A stretch of 64,000 nt of DNA from Kroppenstedtia guangzhouensis (GTDB lineage Bacteria; Bacillota; Bacilli; Thermoactinomycetales; DSM-45169): positions 1-64,000 of the forward strand of contig NZ_BMEX01000007.1 in assembly GCF_014637345.1 (NCBI RefSeq), given 5' to 3'. How positions within the stretch are numbered: the stretch's first letter is position 1; the number at the start of each line of letters is the position of its first letter. Under the pieces are notes generated by a model. The model did no database searches and was not told the origin of the DNA. It saw only the letters and a list, made by a program, of their open reading frames with translations. The translations under genes were made by a program, and so were the position numbers. Shown in pieces: positions 7,140 to 15,812 of this stretch.

Positions 7140-8966
7140 ATGTGTGGAATCGTGGGATATATCGGATCGAAGCCGGCCCAAGAAATCCTGGTGGAAGGAT
7201 TGCGCAAGCTGGAGTACCGCGGTTATGATTCTGCGGGCATTGCCTTGTGCCGGGAGGGAAAACTGGAAGCGAAAAAAACGGAAGGCCCTCTCACCGCCCT
7301 GGAAAAGCGGTTGCAAGCTGATCCCCTGACCGGACATCTGGGGATCGGTCACACCCGTTGGGCCACTCACGGAAAGCCCTCCGATGAAAACGCCCATCCT
7401 CATATGGACCCGGGTCATCAGTTTGCTGTGGTTCACAACGGGATCATTGAAAATTATCTCGGGTTAAAGGAAGAACTTCAGAAAAAAGGATATACGTTTA
7501 CTTCGGAAACGGACAGTGAAGTGATCGCCCATCTGTTGGCAGATCTGGATGACGGTGATTTGGTGTCCACGGTCCGCCGTGCGGTCCGACGGATGAGGGG
7601 AGCCTACGCCTTGGCTATCATCCGCTGTGGAGAACCGGACAAGATGGTGGCGGTCCGCTTGGCCAGTCCGCTGATCATCGGCGTCGGAGACGGAGAAAAC
7701 TTTATTGCCTCGGATATTCCCGCGATCCTGGAACACACCCGGGATGTCTATGTGCTGGAAGACGGGGAAATGGCGGTGCTCACCCGGGAGTGGGTGGAAC
7801 TGACTACGATCGGGGGAGACTCCGTCGACAAGGAACTCTTCCATGTGACCTGGGATGCTGTCACCGCTGAAAAGGACGGCTATGATCATTTCATGCAAAA
7901 AGAGATTTTTGAACAACCCCGGGCCATCCGGGATACCTTGGCCGGTCGGCTGAAGGATGGCATCGTCGATTTGTACGGGGAACTCTCCTTAGCGGAAGAA
8001 GACCTGAAAAAGATCGACCGGATTCATGTGGTCGCTTGCGGCACGGCTTATCATGCTGGTTTGGTGGGTAAAACCATCTTGGAAAAATGGGCCCACATCC
8101 CGGTGGAAGTAGATGTGGCATCGGAATACCGATATCGGAATCCGTTGATCACCTCCTCCACCCTGGTGATCGCCATCAGCCAGTCGGGAGAGACGGCGGA
8201 TACTTTGGCTGCCCTTCGGGAAGCTAAAAAGGGAGGGGCGAAGGTGTTGGGCATCACGAACGTGGTCGGCAGCAGTGTCGCCCGGGAGGCTGATGAGGTC
8301 CTGATGACTTGGGCCGGTCCGGAGGTCTCTGTCGCTTCCACCAAGGCGTATACTACCCAGCTGGTCACCCTCGCTCTTTTGGGTCTGCATCTGGCTCGGG
8401 TTGTCGGAACCCTGGGCAGGGAGGAGTTGTCTGATACTGCCACTGCCATGCTCCGCCTGCCGGAGCAAGCCGAGTCTCTCCTGACGGACACGGTGGCCAT
8501 AGAACAATTCGCCCGCGGGATTGCCGGCCAGGAGAATCTCTTTTTTATCGGACGGGGTCTGGATCATGCGGTGGTGATGGAGGGTTCCCTGAAGCTGAAG
8601 GAGATCTCCTACATCCATTCGGAAGCTTGTGCTGCAGGGGAACTGAAGCACGGTACCTTGGCTCTGATCGAGGAGGGCTTTCCGGTGATCGCTCTCGCCA
8701 CCCAGCAAGCAGTTCGTGACAAAATGGTCTCCAATATCATCGAGATGAAGGCGCGGGGAGCCCATGTCCTGGGTCTCGCCTTGGAGGGAGACACTGAAGT
8801 GGGTAAATCCGTGGATGAGATTTTGACCATTCCGAAAACCCTCCCTCTTCTCACTCCGGTGCTGTCGGTCATCCCCCTCCAGCTCCTCGCCTATCACACC
8901 TCCGTCGTTCGCGGTCTCAACGTCGACAAGCCGCGCAACCTGGCGAAGAGTGTGACGGTGGAATAG
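7140..8966 (+). CDS. glmS: glutamine--fructose-6-phosphate aminotransferase (isomerizing)
   Basis: A 608-residue enzyme that makes glucosamine-6-phosphate from fructose-6-phosphate and glutamine, the entry step of amino-sugar synthesis. The mature N-terminal nucleophile is Cys2 (MCGIVGYIG). The class II glutaminase domain covers about residues 1-220, with HTRWATHG and HNGIIEN. Two SIS domains follow, with CGTAYHAG, ISQSGETADT and VASTKAYT. The C-terminus ends with DKPRNLAKSVTVE as in the family. It is preceded by its ribozyme and followed by a terminator, so it is monocistronic. Confidence 0.97.
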   Translation: MCGIVGYIGSKPAQEILVEGLRKLEYRGYDSAGIALCREGKLEAKKTEGPLTALEKRLQADPLTGHLGIGHTRWATHGKPSDENAHPHMDPGHQFAVVHNGIIENYLGLKEELQKKGYTFTSETDSEVIAHLLADLDDGDLVSTVRRAVRRMRGAYALAIIRCGEPDKMVAVRLASPLIIGVGDGENFIASDIPAILEHTRDVYVLEDGEMAVLTREWVELTTIGGDSVDKELFHVTWDAVTAEKDGYDHFMQKEIFEQPRAIRDTLAGRLKDGIVDLYGELSLAEEDLKKIDRIHVVACGTAYHAGLVGKTILEKWAHIPVEVDVASEYRYRNPLITSSTLVIAISQSGETADTLAALREAKKGGAKVLGITNVVGSSVAREADEVLMTWAGPEVSVASTKAYTTQLVTLALLGLHLARVVGTLGREELSDTATAMLRLPEQAESLLTDTVAIEQFARGIAGQENLFFIGRGLDHAVVMEGSLKLKEISYIHSEACAAGELKHGTLALIEEGFPVIALATQQAVRDKMVSNIIEMKARGAHVLGLALEGDTEVGKSVDEILTIPKTLPLLTPVLSVIPLQLLAYHTSVVRGLNVDKPRNLAKSVTVE

Positions 8967-8982
8967 CGGATAATCAGTTTCA

Positions 8983-9016
8983 AACGTGCCATGAAGTATT
9001 CATGGCACGTTTTTTA
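8983..9016 (+). terminator. terminator after glmS
   Basis: A 12-bp stem, ACGTGCCATGAA/TTCATGGCACGT with a 3-nt loop, is followed by TTTTTT. Confidence 0.93.
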
Positions 9017-9561
9017 TGTTGTGGATCAGATACAGGCCAAGTGAAACCACTTCGGTTTTACGTTCGGCTATCCTTCATTTTAGTATTCGGCTTTTGCCTA
9101 ACCCGAGAGAGGAAAATGAAAATCATCCGTATGATTGTATCGGAGACGTTGAAAAAAGGAGGTTTTGATACTTCGATCCATAGATGGGAGGCGGTTTTCG
9201 CTGCGGAAGGGTTTACATCCGGGTTTGAACCCAATGATTTTCGGTCTGAACCCGGTTACGAATTCCATATCTAATCCCAGCCCAGCTGGGATCTTTCCCT
9301 TGCAAGAGTTCCGGAAACGGATCGATCCCCCCACCGACTTATTCCTGGGGATGAGTGCTTCAGCTGTTCTGGCGATTCAAAAACAATGCAAACTCCAATC
9401 CTCCTTTCAGACAGCATTTTCTGAACACCCCTAAAAGCATGATTTGGTGCTTACTGAAGAAAGGACAGTCCATTGATGAACCTTTGAGGAATCCAGCTGT
9501 CATCAGATTTTTATATACTCAATTAGTATGAATGAAACAATCCAAAATTATTAATACTTCC

Positions 9562-9590
9562 TTGCTAATTAATTTCTAATGTTATAGAAT
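9562..9590 (+). promoter_or_regulatory. candidate sigma-A promoter of the acyl-CoA ligase gene
   Basis: TTGCTA (9562-9567) and TAGAAT (9585-9590) are separated by 17 bp in an AT-rich setting. The predicted leader of about 150 bases contains a perfect palindrome. Confidence 0.5.
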
Positions 9591-9664
9591 CTATTTAAAA
9601 ATACATTATCAAGTACTACATATTGAAGGAGCGTAGGAGAATAGAGACATCCTATCCAGTGGTT

Positions 9665-9680
9665 TGAACTCATGAGTTCA
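9665..9680. promoter_or_regulatory. perfect palindrome, candidate operator
   Basis: TGAACTCATGAGTTCA is a perfect 16-bp palindrome with short flanking GTGG/CCAC complementarity. It lies about 70 bases downstream of the candidate start point and 70 bases before the ligase gene. It could be a repressor site or a leader hairpin. I do not recognise it as a FapR or FadR site. Confidence 0.4.
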
Positions 9681-9748
9681 CCACCCTTGCAGCTGTCCAC
9701 CATCGTTTTGGAGATGTAAAATTCACCATTATCCTTGGAGGTGGCGAA

Positions 9749-11293
9749 ATGACTGTCACAATGGGGGCGATTTTGAGAAATCGCGCAAATCTCAGTCCGG
9801 AGATGGATGCTGTGGTCACCCCAAAAAATCGGTATAACTATCGCACTTTTAATCAGCGGGTCAACCAGTTGGCTCATTTTCTTCTGGCTCAAAATGTGAA
9901 AAAAGGGGATCGCGTGGCTGTGTTGTGTGGGACGGACCATTATTTTCCGACTGTTTTTTTTGCAACAGCCAAAATCGGTGCGATGGTTGTTCCTCTGAAT
10001 TATCGGTTGAATGCATCGGAGTTGGAATGGATTATAAGGGATTGTACTCCCAAGGCGCTTTTTTATGATGGAGAGTTTTCACCGCTGGTTTCCGGTTTGG
10101 AGGGGTTGAGTTTTTTGAATTTGATGATCCAAACCAGCTTTGACGGGGAGATACATCCTCAATACGGGGAGGTGTTTCGGGAATATCCTGTTACCGAACC
10201 GGAGGTGGATGTATGGGGAGAGGATTCCTGTCTTCTGCTTTATACTTCGGGAACCACCGGCAAACCGAAGGGAGTGATCAGCACACATCAGAATTTGTTT
10301 GCTTCCGCGATGGCCACTGTCCATCCCTTGTCGGTTCAGGAAAAGGATCGATTGCTGGTCCCGACCCCCCTGTTTCATGTCAGCGGTATTTTTGCGATCA
10401 CCACTGCTTCATTGATGGGGTATACGCTGATCCTGATGCCCCAGTTCCATCCCGTGCACATCTGGGATTTGGCGGAACAGGAAGGCGCTACGCAAATGGC
10501 GGCGGTTCCGATGATGATGAAGCTGATGTTGGCGGCTTTATGGGAGGAAGAACGGGATGTGGGCACCCTCCGGACGATTATTACCGGTGGTTCGGATGTG
10601 CCCGTTGAGCTGATCCAACAGTACGACGCGCTGGGTTTTTCCATCACCAATGTTTACGGGGCCAGCGAATTCACCGGCATCGCTGCATACTGGAATTCGG
10701 GGATGGGCCTGGATAAAATGGACTCGGTGGGAAAATCCTTGCTCGCCGATATCCGCATTGTAAATCCCGACACGGGAGAGCCGGTGCCCACAGGGGAAGT
10801 CGGGGAGATTATCTGCCGCGGTATGCAGGTGTTTCAAGGATATTGGAACAATGAACAGGAAACGAAGAAAGTGTTGCGGGACGGCTGGTACTATACCGGA
10901 GATGCGGGAAAGTTCGACGAGGAGGGCTATTTGTACGTCGTCGATCGATATAAGGATGTCATTTTGGTTGACGCCGGTGAAAATGTGTATCCGGCTGAGG
11001 TGGAGCGGGTGATCCGCCAATTGGAAGGGATTTCGGAGGTGGCTGTTGTCGGAGTCAAGGATAAGCTGTGGGGAGAGTTGCCCTGGGCTTATGTAGTGTT
11101 GGAAGAGGGTTCCACTCTGACGGAAAATGTAATTTTGAGCCATGTCCATCAAGAATTAGCACCCTATAAGTTGTCGCAAGTCCGATTTATCGAAAAGCTC
11201 CCTAAAAACGGCTTTGGCAAGGTACAGAAATTTAAACTGAGAGAGCATGCCAATGAGGAGAAAAAGAAAGAGGAAGAACAAAGTCAGGTTTAA
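9749..11293 (+). CDS. AMP-forming acyl-CoA synthetase (ligase) family protein
   Basis: A 514-residue member of the ANL adenylate-forming superfamily, which activates a carboxylic acid with ATP and loads it onto CoA. Motifs in order: P-loop-like YTSGTTGKPKG near residue 165; the YGASEFTG-type A5 motif near 305; YTGDAG near 385; the hinge region DRYKDVILVDAGENVYPAEVE near 400-420; and the C-terminal lysine motif NGFGKVQK near 490. The residue pattern fits medium/long-chain fatty-acid ligases, but the substrate cannot be read from sequence. GGAGGTGG precedes the ATG. A related ligase (about the same length) lies convergently at 11716-13239. Confidence 0.85.
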   Translation: MTVTMGAILRNRANLSPEMDAVVTPKNRYNYRTFNQRVNQLAHFLLAQNVKKGDRVAVLCGTDHYFPTVFFATAKIGAMVVPLNYRLNASELEWIIRDCTPKALFYDGEFSPLVSGLEGLSFLNLMIQTSFDGEIHPQYGEVFREYPVTEPEVDVWGEDSCLLLYTSGTTGKPKGVISTHQNLFASAMATVHPLSVQEKDRLLVPTPLFHVSGIFAITTASLMGYTLILMPQFHPVHIWDLAEQEGATQMAAVPMMMKLMLAALWEEERDVGTLRTIITGGSDVPVELIQQYDALGFSITNVYGASEFTGIAAYWNSGMGLDKMDSVGKSLLADIRIVNPDTGEPVPTGEVGEIICRGMQVFQGYWNNEQETKKVLRDGWYYTGDAGKFDEEGYLYVVDRYKDVILVDAGENVYPAEVERVIRQLEGISEVAVVGVKDKLWGELPWAYVVLEEGSTLTENVILSHVHQELAPYKLSQVRFIEKLPKNGFGKVQKFKLREHANEEKKKEEEQSQV

Positions 11294-11378
11294 CCATTTT
11301 CCCTCTCGATACAGAGGTATGAGTGGAAGATGCCTGTGACCGTGGGAAATTCCCTTAAGTGTGTTTGGAAAGGAAATT

Positions 11379-11409
11379 AGAACCCTTGATTTTCCAAGGG
11401 TTCTTTTTA
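11379..11409 (+). terminator. terminator after the first acyl-CoA ligase
   Basis: A 10-bp stem, AGAACCCTTG/CAAGGGTTCT, is followed by TTTTT. Confidence 0.85.
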
Positions 11410-11494
11410 AAAGTTGACAGTGCTGCCGGTAACGGGCCACAACCTTGATTCCTCTGGTCCCCTGCTTGAAGAGAAAGAGTGAAGTTGAGAACCT

Positions 11495-11670
11495 AATCCA
11501 AGAGGTGATCTTTTCTCGCTTCCGGGGATGCCCCATATCAGCCGCGGGAAATGGTGGAGGGGAAGTGGGAGTGGATCTGCATCAAACCGGTCCGAAAGAA
11601 AATCTCTCTTTTCCCAAGGAGTTTATCAACGGGGAGGGTATTATCTCTTTGGGACTGACCCGGCGTAGTA
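11495..11670 (+). pseudogene. decayed fragment of a YgjP-like metallopeptidase gene
   Basis: This stretch aligns by eye with the intact metallopeptidase gene at 24025-24738 (its first half, about 24115-24290). Shared stretches include CGGGAA.TGGTGGAGG, GGGAGTGGATCT and AAGGAGTT.TCAACGG. The translation KEFINGEG corresponds to KEFVNGEG of the intact protein. About 13 bases are missing after the shared TTTTCCCA, which shifts the frame, and the half carrying HExxH is absent. It therefore cannot encode a working enzyme. No start or stop of its own was found. Confidence 0.65.
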
Positions 11671-11680
11671 TGGATTAAAG

Positions 11681-11706
11681 AAGAGAGAGGGTCACTCCTC
11701 TCTCTT
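11681..11706. terminator. terminator between the remnant and the second acyl-CoA ligase
   Basis: A 10-bp stem, AAGAGAGAGG/CCTCTCTCTT with a 6-nt loop, lies just past the stop of the minus-strand ligase. It resembles the hairpin at 24738-24770 that follows the intact metallopeptidase gene, in line with the duplication seen around it. Confidence 0.7.
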
Positions 11707-11715
11707 AGTTTACAT

Positions 11716-13239
11716 TTAGGAAGCCAAAGAGCGGTACATTTCTTTCAACTTTCCTTTATCCACTTTTCCGGTCGCGTTTTTGGGCAGTTGATCGATCAGG
11801 ATGACTTCGGCTAACTTGTGTTTTTCCATTCGTTCGCGGGCGAATTGCAGGACTTGATCCCGTGTCAGGTCGGTTCCGGCCTTTGGCACAATAAATGCGC
11901 AGGGCAACTCTCCCCAACGTTCATTCTGAACGCCGACCACGGAAACTTCAGAGATTTCATCCATTTGCTGAAGGACTTTTTCCACTTGACTTGGATAGAT
12001 GGCATCCAGTCCGCTGAAATAAATCACATCTTTATAACGATCCACCAGATAGATCAATCCCTCCTCGTCCACCCGAACCGCATCTCCCATCAGCAACCAC
12101 CCCTTATGAAACGCCTTTTCTGTCGCTTCGGGGTTCCGCCAATATTCTTTAAACACAGTGGGTCCGCGGAACGCCAGCTCTCCGATCTCCCCGGGAGGTA
12201 CTTCTTCACGGGTGTGCCGGTCGAGCACTTTGACCTCTCCAAAGACAGGCTTTCCGACAGAGCCACTGGTATCGTAACCCATACCGGAGTCCCAAAAGGA
12301 GAGGATTCCGGCAGTTTCCGTACATCCGTAACCTTGGAATAAATGATAGCCGATGGACTCGTAATCACGGATCAGCGAAAGCGGCAGATTGGAGCCGCCC
12401 GTAGTGATATCTAGCAAGGAACCCAGGTTTCGATCACTGTTGAAGAACATCGGGAGCATGATGTTCAGCAAAGCCGGCGGCAGGAAAGTGGAATTGATCT
12501 GTTCTTTTTCAATCGTTTCCAAAAGTAGGTTGGGTTCCAATTGGGGAATAAAGACATAGGTATACCCACACAGAGGCTGAAAGCCGATCACACTGGTTCC
12601 AGAAATGTGAAATAAAGGTGTAGCATAGAGAAAGCGAAACCCAATTTGTCGGTTTCTTGCAGAGAACCCGGAAAATACACCTGCTGCACACAGGTTGTGA
12701 TGGGTGATCACTACGCCTTTTGGTTTTCCGGTAGTGCCTGAAGTAAAGGTAATACAAACGGGGTCCTCGCTGCTCATATTTACATCAGGCGCGGAGGTGG
12801 GTAGGGATTGGAGTTCCTCTTCAAATTTAAAGTCCAAATCGTGGAAATAAGAGGTTTTCACAGTGGGGATGGAAGTATGTAAAGATTCCACGAGTGATTG
12901 GTAAGTATCATCAAAAAAAATCAATTTTGGTTCCGTGTGTTGGATGGACCACTCCAAGATGTCCGAACTCCAGCGGCAATTGATGGGGACGGTGATGGCC
13001 CCGGCTTTTGCCGCACCCAGATAAAGAATGGGAAACAAGACATTGGTATCCGAGAACAGGGCGATGCGATCCCCTTTTTGAATACCGAGCCCAAGAAGAT
13101 AATGGGCTACTTGATTGGTGATTTGGTCGTATTCCAGATAAGTAAAGCGCCGTTTTGGGCCGATCAAGGCTTCCAAGGTTGGATTTAATCGGGCTCTGTG
13201 GCGCAATAATTCGCCAATCGGCATTTGAATGGGATACAT
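11716..13239 (-). CDS. AMP-forming acyl-CoA synthetase (ligase) family protein
   Basis: A 507-residue ANL-superfamily ligase. It has the P-loop-like TFTSGTTGKPKG near residue 170, the YGCTETAG A5 motif near 305, LMGDAVR near 380, DRYKDVIYFSGLDAIYPSQVE near 395-415 and the C-terminal catalytic-lysine motif NATGKVDK near 490. It resembles the plus-strand ligase at 9749 throughout (same length and motif spacing) but is clearly diverged, so the two are paralogues. AGAGGTGA lies ahead of the ATG, and a TTGTTC-17-TATAAT promoter lies about 160 bases upstream. Substrate unknown. Confidence 0.85.
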   Translation of the reverse strand: MYPIQMPIGELLRHRARLNPTLEALIGPKRRFTYLEYDQITNQVAHYLLGLGIQKGDRIALFSDTNVLFPILYLGAAKAGAITVPINCRWSSDILEWSIQHTEPKLIFFDDTYQSLVESLHTSIPTVKTSYFHDLDFKFEEELQSLPTSAPDVNMSSEDPVCITFTSGTTGKPKGVVITHHNLCAAGVFSGFSARNRQIGFRFLYATPLFHISGTSVIGFQPLCGYTYVFIPQLEPNLLLETIEKEQINSTFLPPALLNIMLPMFFNSDRNLGSLLDITTGGSNLPLSLIRDYESIGYHLFQGYGCTETAGILSFWDSGMGYDTSGSVGKPVFGEVKVLDRHTREEVPPGEIGELAFRGPTVFKEYWRNPEATEKAFHKGWLLMGDAVRVDEEGLIYLVDRYKDVIYFSGLDAIYPSQVEKVLQQMDEISEVSVVGVQNERWGELPCAFIVPKAGTDLTRDQVLQFARERMEKHKLAEVILIDQLPKNATGKVDKGKLKEMYRSLAS

Positions 13240-13399
13240 ATGGAATCACCTCTTTAGGAAGGTTCGCGTTTGGTTGTGAGCTTTTTCCGTATTTGGCTTT
13301 TGGCTTTCTTCTTCATTCACAGGGAATGAAAGCTTTCAAGAGATCTGTTTTCTCGTCTGTCACTTCCCTTTTATAAATAATTCTATACACTTTAGCTAT

Positions 13400-13428
13400 A
13401 TTATACATAAAGTGGGGATAGGGAACAA
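13400..13428 (-). promoter_or_regulatory. sigma-A promoter of the minus-strand acyl-CoA ligase
   Basis: Read on the minus strand, TTGTTC (13428-13423) and a perfect TATAAT (13405-13400) are spaced 17 bp apart. The leader to the ATG at 13239 is about 155 bases and contains the small inverted repeat TTCATTC/GAATGAA near 13314-13332. Confidence 0.6.
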
Positions 13429-13547
13429 TTTTAAATATTCGACATGAGGCGACGCTATCCGCCAAAATTAACATACAACCGCTCCGGAACCGGAGAGTTG
13501 CATACATAAATTTATATGGATTAACATTTATATCCTTATATTTATCG

Positions 13548-13620
13548 GAAATCAGGATCCATCCCATACTGCTCCTGCACCAGCTCCAGGATTCCCAATA
13601 GTAGATCTTTTTGAAAGATG
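13548..13620 (-). pseudogene. possible remnant of an amidase gene 3' end
   Basis: On the minus strand this reads GILELVQEQYGMDP, close to GILDLVEEQYGMG at the C-terminus of the intact amidase at 24800-26116. At the DNA level both share GGGAAT, GAGCAGTATGGGATGG and intervening bases. The similarity covers only about 20 codons and fades upstream, so a chance or unrelated C-terminus is possible. The surrounding 13240-13744 shows no other gene. Confidence 0.4.
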
Positions 13621-13744
13621 GTAGCCGGAAAGGAAGAAGGACCACCGAGATTCCCTCTCTGTTTTTTAGTTTGGAAAAGGATGGGGATTGACGAACGTAG
13701 AATACAGAAAAGTGGGTATTTAATTTAAGGGAGGGGACATTTTC

Positions 13745-14353
13745 ATGAGCAGAAATACGCTGGAAGATTGGAATGCTTATTATGCCAGCGGGGAATACCG
13801 GCAACATTGGGATTATTCCCATCCTTCCAGTGAATTGGTCGCATTTGTCGCCGCGGGTTCATGGCCGACGGGGGCGGCGGCACTGGATGTGGGATGTGGA
13901 GCGGGGAGGGAGGCGATCTTTCTGGCCGGACAGGGATTTCAGGTCACTGGCGTCGATTTGAGCGAAGAAGCCCTCCGGATTGCCCGGGATCGTGCCGCGG
14001 AAGCGGGAGTCCATGTGGAATGGAAGAAAGGGAATGCCTTGGAACTGCCGCTTCCCGATGCATCTGTCGATTTGGTCAATGATCGGGGCTGTTTCCACAT
14101 CATCGGAGAAGAAGACCGACCCCGCTATGCTGCTGAAGTGGCCCGGGTGTTGAAGCCCGGAGGCAGGGTACTGCTCCGGGGGTGTCGTGGGAAACAGTGG
14201 GAAGATCAGCCCTTCGTCCTGGTCACCCGGGAAGCGCTGGAACGCCATTTCAGTGATGCTTTCGACATCAGTCCGGTCCTGCCTGTCCAACTGATCACAG
14301 ACTCGATGCCGGAAGGGTTGAATGCCAATCTGGCGGTGTTGCAAAAAAAGTGA
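13745..14353 (+). CDS. class I SAM-dependent methyltransferase
   Basis: A 202-residue Rossmann-fold methyltransferase. Motif I is ALDVGCGAGREAIFLA near residues 45-60, followed by VTGVDLSEEALRIAR (acidic end of strand 2) and the ARVLKPGGRVLLRG post-motif near 135-150. This set resembles methyltransferase domain families 11 and 25. GGGAGGGG precedes the ATG. The substrate cannot be inferred. The next gene, a broken DinB, starts 22 bases downstream and may once have been co-transcribed. Confidence 0.85.
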   Translation: MSRNTLEDWNAYYASGEYRQHWDYSHPSSELVAFVAAGSWPTGAAALDVGCGAGREAIFLAGQGFQVTGVDLSEEALRIARDRAAEAGVHVEWKKGNALELPLPDASVDLVNDRGCFHIIGEEDRPRYAAEVARVLKPGGRVLLRGCRGKQWEDQPFVLVTREALERHFSDAFDISPVLPVQLITDSMPEGLNANLAVLQKK

Positions 14354-14375
14354 TGCTAACAGAGTGGGCTCTTCC

Positions 14376-14890
14376 ATGAAGCATCCTGCAAAGCAATGGG
14401 TTGATTATCATCACTGGGCGAATCAAAGGATCATCCACCGCTTGAAAGAATTGCCGGAGCAGGCTTACCATCAGAAAATGCAGAGTGTTTTTCCTTCCAT
14501 TTCCGAAGTCATGGTTCATCTGTACGTCACCGACGATTTATGGTTGGATGTGATGTCGGGTCGGGACAGGGAAGAGTCCATCGCACGGGCGACCCGGACA
14601 TCGGAAGAAACCAAGGGGACGGGCCTTGGGGAACTGGAAAAGCTGTTTGCCGACGAAATACCGGGATTTTCTCGACAGCCAGGAGGATCTCGATCGGCCG
14701 ATGATTCTCGAACATCTACAAGCCGGACGGTTGGAACCCCATCTCTCCCAAGTGGTGTTGCACGTGGTTAACGGGCAACATCACAGCCATGTTGCGTCAA
14801 CAGGGTCACGCCGGGGTGATGACGGATTATGTGGCGTATTTGTATGAGAGGAGTTCGTCGGAAGGATCTTGTACGAGATTTGGGGTGTAA
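14376..14890 (+). pseudogene. DinB-family protein, frameshifted
   Basis: The first about 95 codons (MKHPAKQWVDYHHWANQRII... to ...LEKLFADE) match the start of DinB/YfiT-type four-helix proteins. Translation then continues in a second frame (YRDFLDSQEDL...SQVVLHVVN) and finishes in a third ([23 protein letters not shown]), ending at 14890. One extra A in an AAA run near 14656-14658 explains the first shift. The second, near 14770, coincides with loss of the segment that should carry the HxxxH-R metal-binding motif. The protein is therefore almost certainly inactive. Confidence 0.75.
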
Positions 14891-14947
14891 AAGCCCCGTT
14901 TTTTTGATTTTATGTATCCCTTTCCGGAACGCTGTATACACTATGTA

Positions 14948-14975
14948 TATACAATTGGTTTTGAGGTGATATAAT
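14948..14975 (+). promoter_or_regulatory. promoter of the MazE/MazF-type module
   Basis: TATACA (14948-14953) and a perfect TATAAT (14970-14975) are spaced 16 bp apart. The -35 sits in a TGTATAC..GTATATACA dyad, typical of an autoregulated toxin-antitoxin operator. This placement makes the in-frame ATG at 14974 unlikely as the start and supports 14998. Confidence 0.55.
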
Positions 14976-14997
14976 GGATTCAAGAGGAGTGATTCAC

Positions 14998-15234
14998 ATG
15001 ACAACGAGGGTTCAAAAATGGGGGAATAGCCTTGCGATTCGCATTCCCAAAGATATTGCAGATCAATTGGCTATTCATCAAGGTTCCGAATTGGAGTTGA
15101 TTGTAGGAAACCATACAATCACACTAAAACCCAAAAAGAAAAAGCCTACGCTGGATGATCTTTTGGCAAAAGTAACACCGGAAAACCGTCACACTGAAAT
15201 TGATTTTGGGAAAGAAGGGAATGAGTTAATCTGA
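14998..15234 (+). CDS. mazE: AbrB/MazE-type antitoxin
   Basis: A 78-residue swapped-hairpin AbrB-fold antitoxin. RVQKWGNSLAIRIPKDIADQ at the N-terminus is the MazE DNA-binding signature. A charged C-terminal tail (about residues 50-78) would wrap the toxin. The start at 14998 follows GAGGAG by 8 bases. The stop overlaps the toxin start in ATGA, giving coupled translation. It should neutralise the downstream MazF and repress the shared promoter. Confidence 0.88.
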   Translation: MTTRVQKWGNSLAIRIPKDIADQLAIHQGSELELIVGNHTITLKPKKKKPTLDDLLAKVTPENRHTEIDFGKEGNELI

Positions 15235-15563
15235 TGCCAACGCCTGAACGTGGGGATCTGGTTTATCTGAATTTTAATCCGCAGGCAGGGCATGGACAGG
15301 AAGTGGCGCGACCAGGAATTGTTCTTTCGCCAAAAGCATTCAATCAGGTCACAGGATTTGCGGTTGTCTGCCCAATCACCCGACAACAGAAAGGATATCC
15401 CTTTGAAGTCGCCTTGCCTGATGGCTTGGTTTTCAACGGGGTGATCTTGACAGACCAAGTGAAGAGTCTGGATTGGCGGGCCCGCCGATTCAAAATTAAA
15501 GGACGGGCCCCGGATCCAGTGATTGAGGATTGTTTAGACCTGATACATACCTTTTTGTCATAA
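15234..15563 (+). CDS. mazF: MazF-type mRNA interferase toxin
   Basis: A 109-residue PemK/MazF-fold protein. The N-terminal GDLVYLNFNPQAGHGQEVARPGIVLS carries the conserved RP after a loop. VVCPITRQQKGYPFEV follows, and DQVKSLDWRARR near residues 73-85 matches the family. It is predicted to cleave mRNA at short motifs when released from MazE. It is a second MazF-like gene in this window and differs clearly from ndoA at 56032. Confidence 0.88.
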   Translation: MPTPERGDLVYLNFNPQAGHGQEVARPGIVLSPKAFNQVTGFAVVCPITRQQKGYPFEVALPDGLVFNGVILTDQVKSLDWRARRFKIKGRAPDPVIEDCLDLIHTFLS

Positions 15564-15564
15564 G

Positions 15565-15597
15565 ATCCTCTGTTGAAAATCGACAGTGGATTTTTTG
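15565..15597 (+). terminator. terminator after mazF
   Basis: An ATCCTCTGTTGA/TCGACAGTGGAT stem with one mismatch and one G-U pair is followed by a run of six T. The following 200 bases before hsdM contain no gene and no clear promoter. Confidence 0.7.
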
Positions 15598-15812
15598 TGA
15601 GGAGCCACCAAGAAGAATACAGAATCCGGGTAAAGAGAGATACAAAGGACCGATCTTTTCGAATAATGAATACATACGAGAAGATAATAGGATTTTCCCT
15701 AATACCTGCAGTATCGGCCGATTGAAGCTCCTGCTGAATCCAGGTAAACTGAATGGAGGACTGATTTTTGGATCTCACTTTTCCCTCATTCATAGAAGAA
15801 GGAGCATGATTC

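Larger units (their letters stand above)
9017..9748. other. 730-bp region without a convincing gene
   Basis: No reading frame here shows a recognisable protein. A 90-codon frame at 9002-9274 begins inside the glmS terminator and has no family resemblance, so it is not called. The right part becomes AT-rich and holds a promoter-like pair (9562-9590) and a 16-bp perfect palindrome (9665-9680), both upstream of the acyl-CoA ligase gene at 9749. Confidence 0.6.

Noticed and set aside
9002-9274. A 90-codon frame after glmS
   Set aside because: It starts inside the glmS terminator hairpin and shows no protein-like features.
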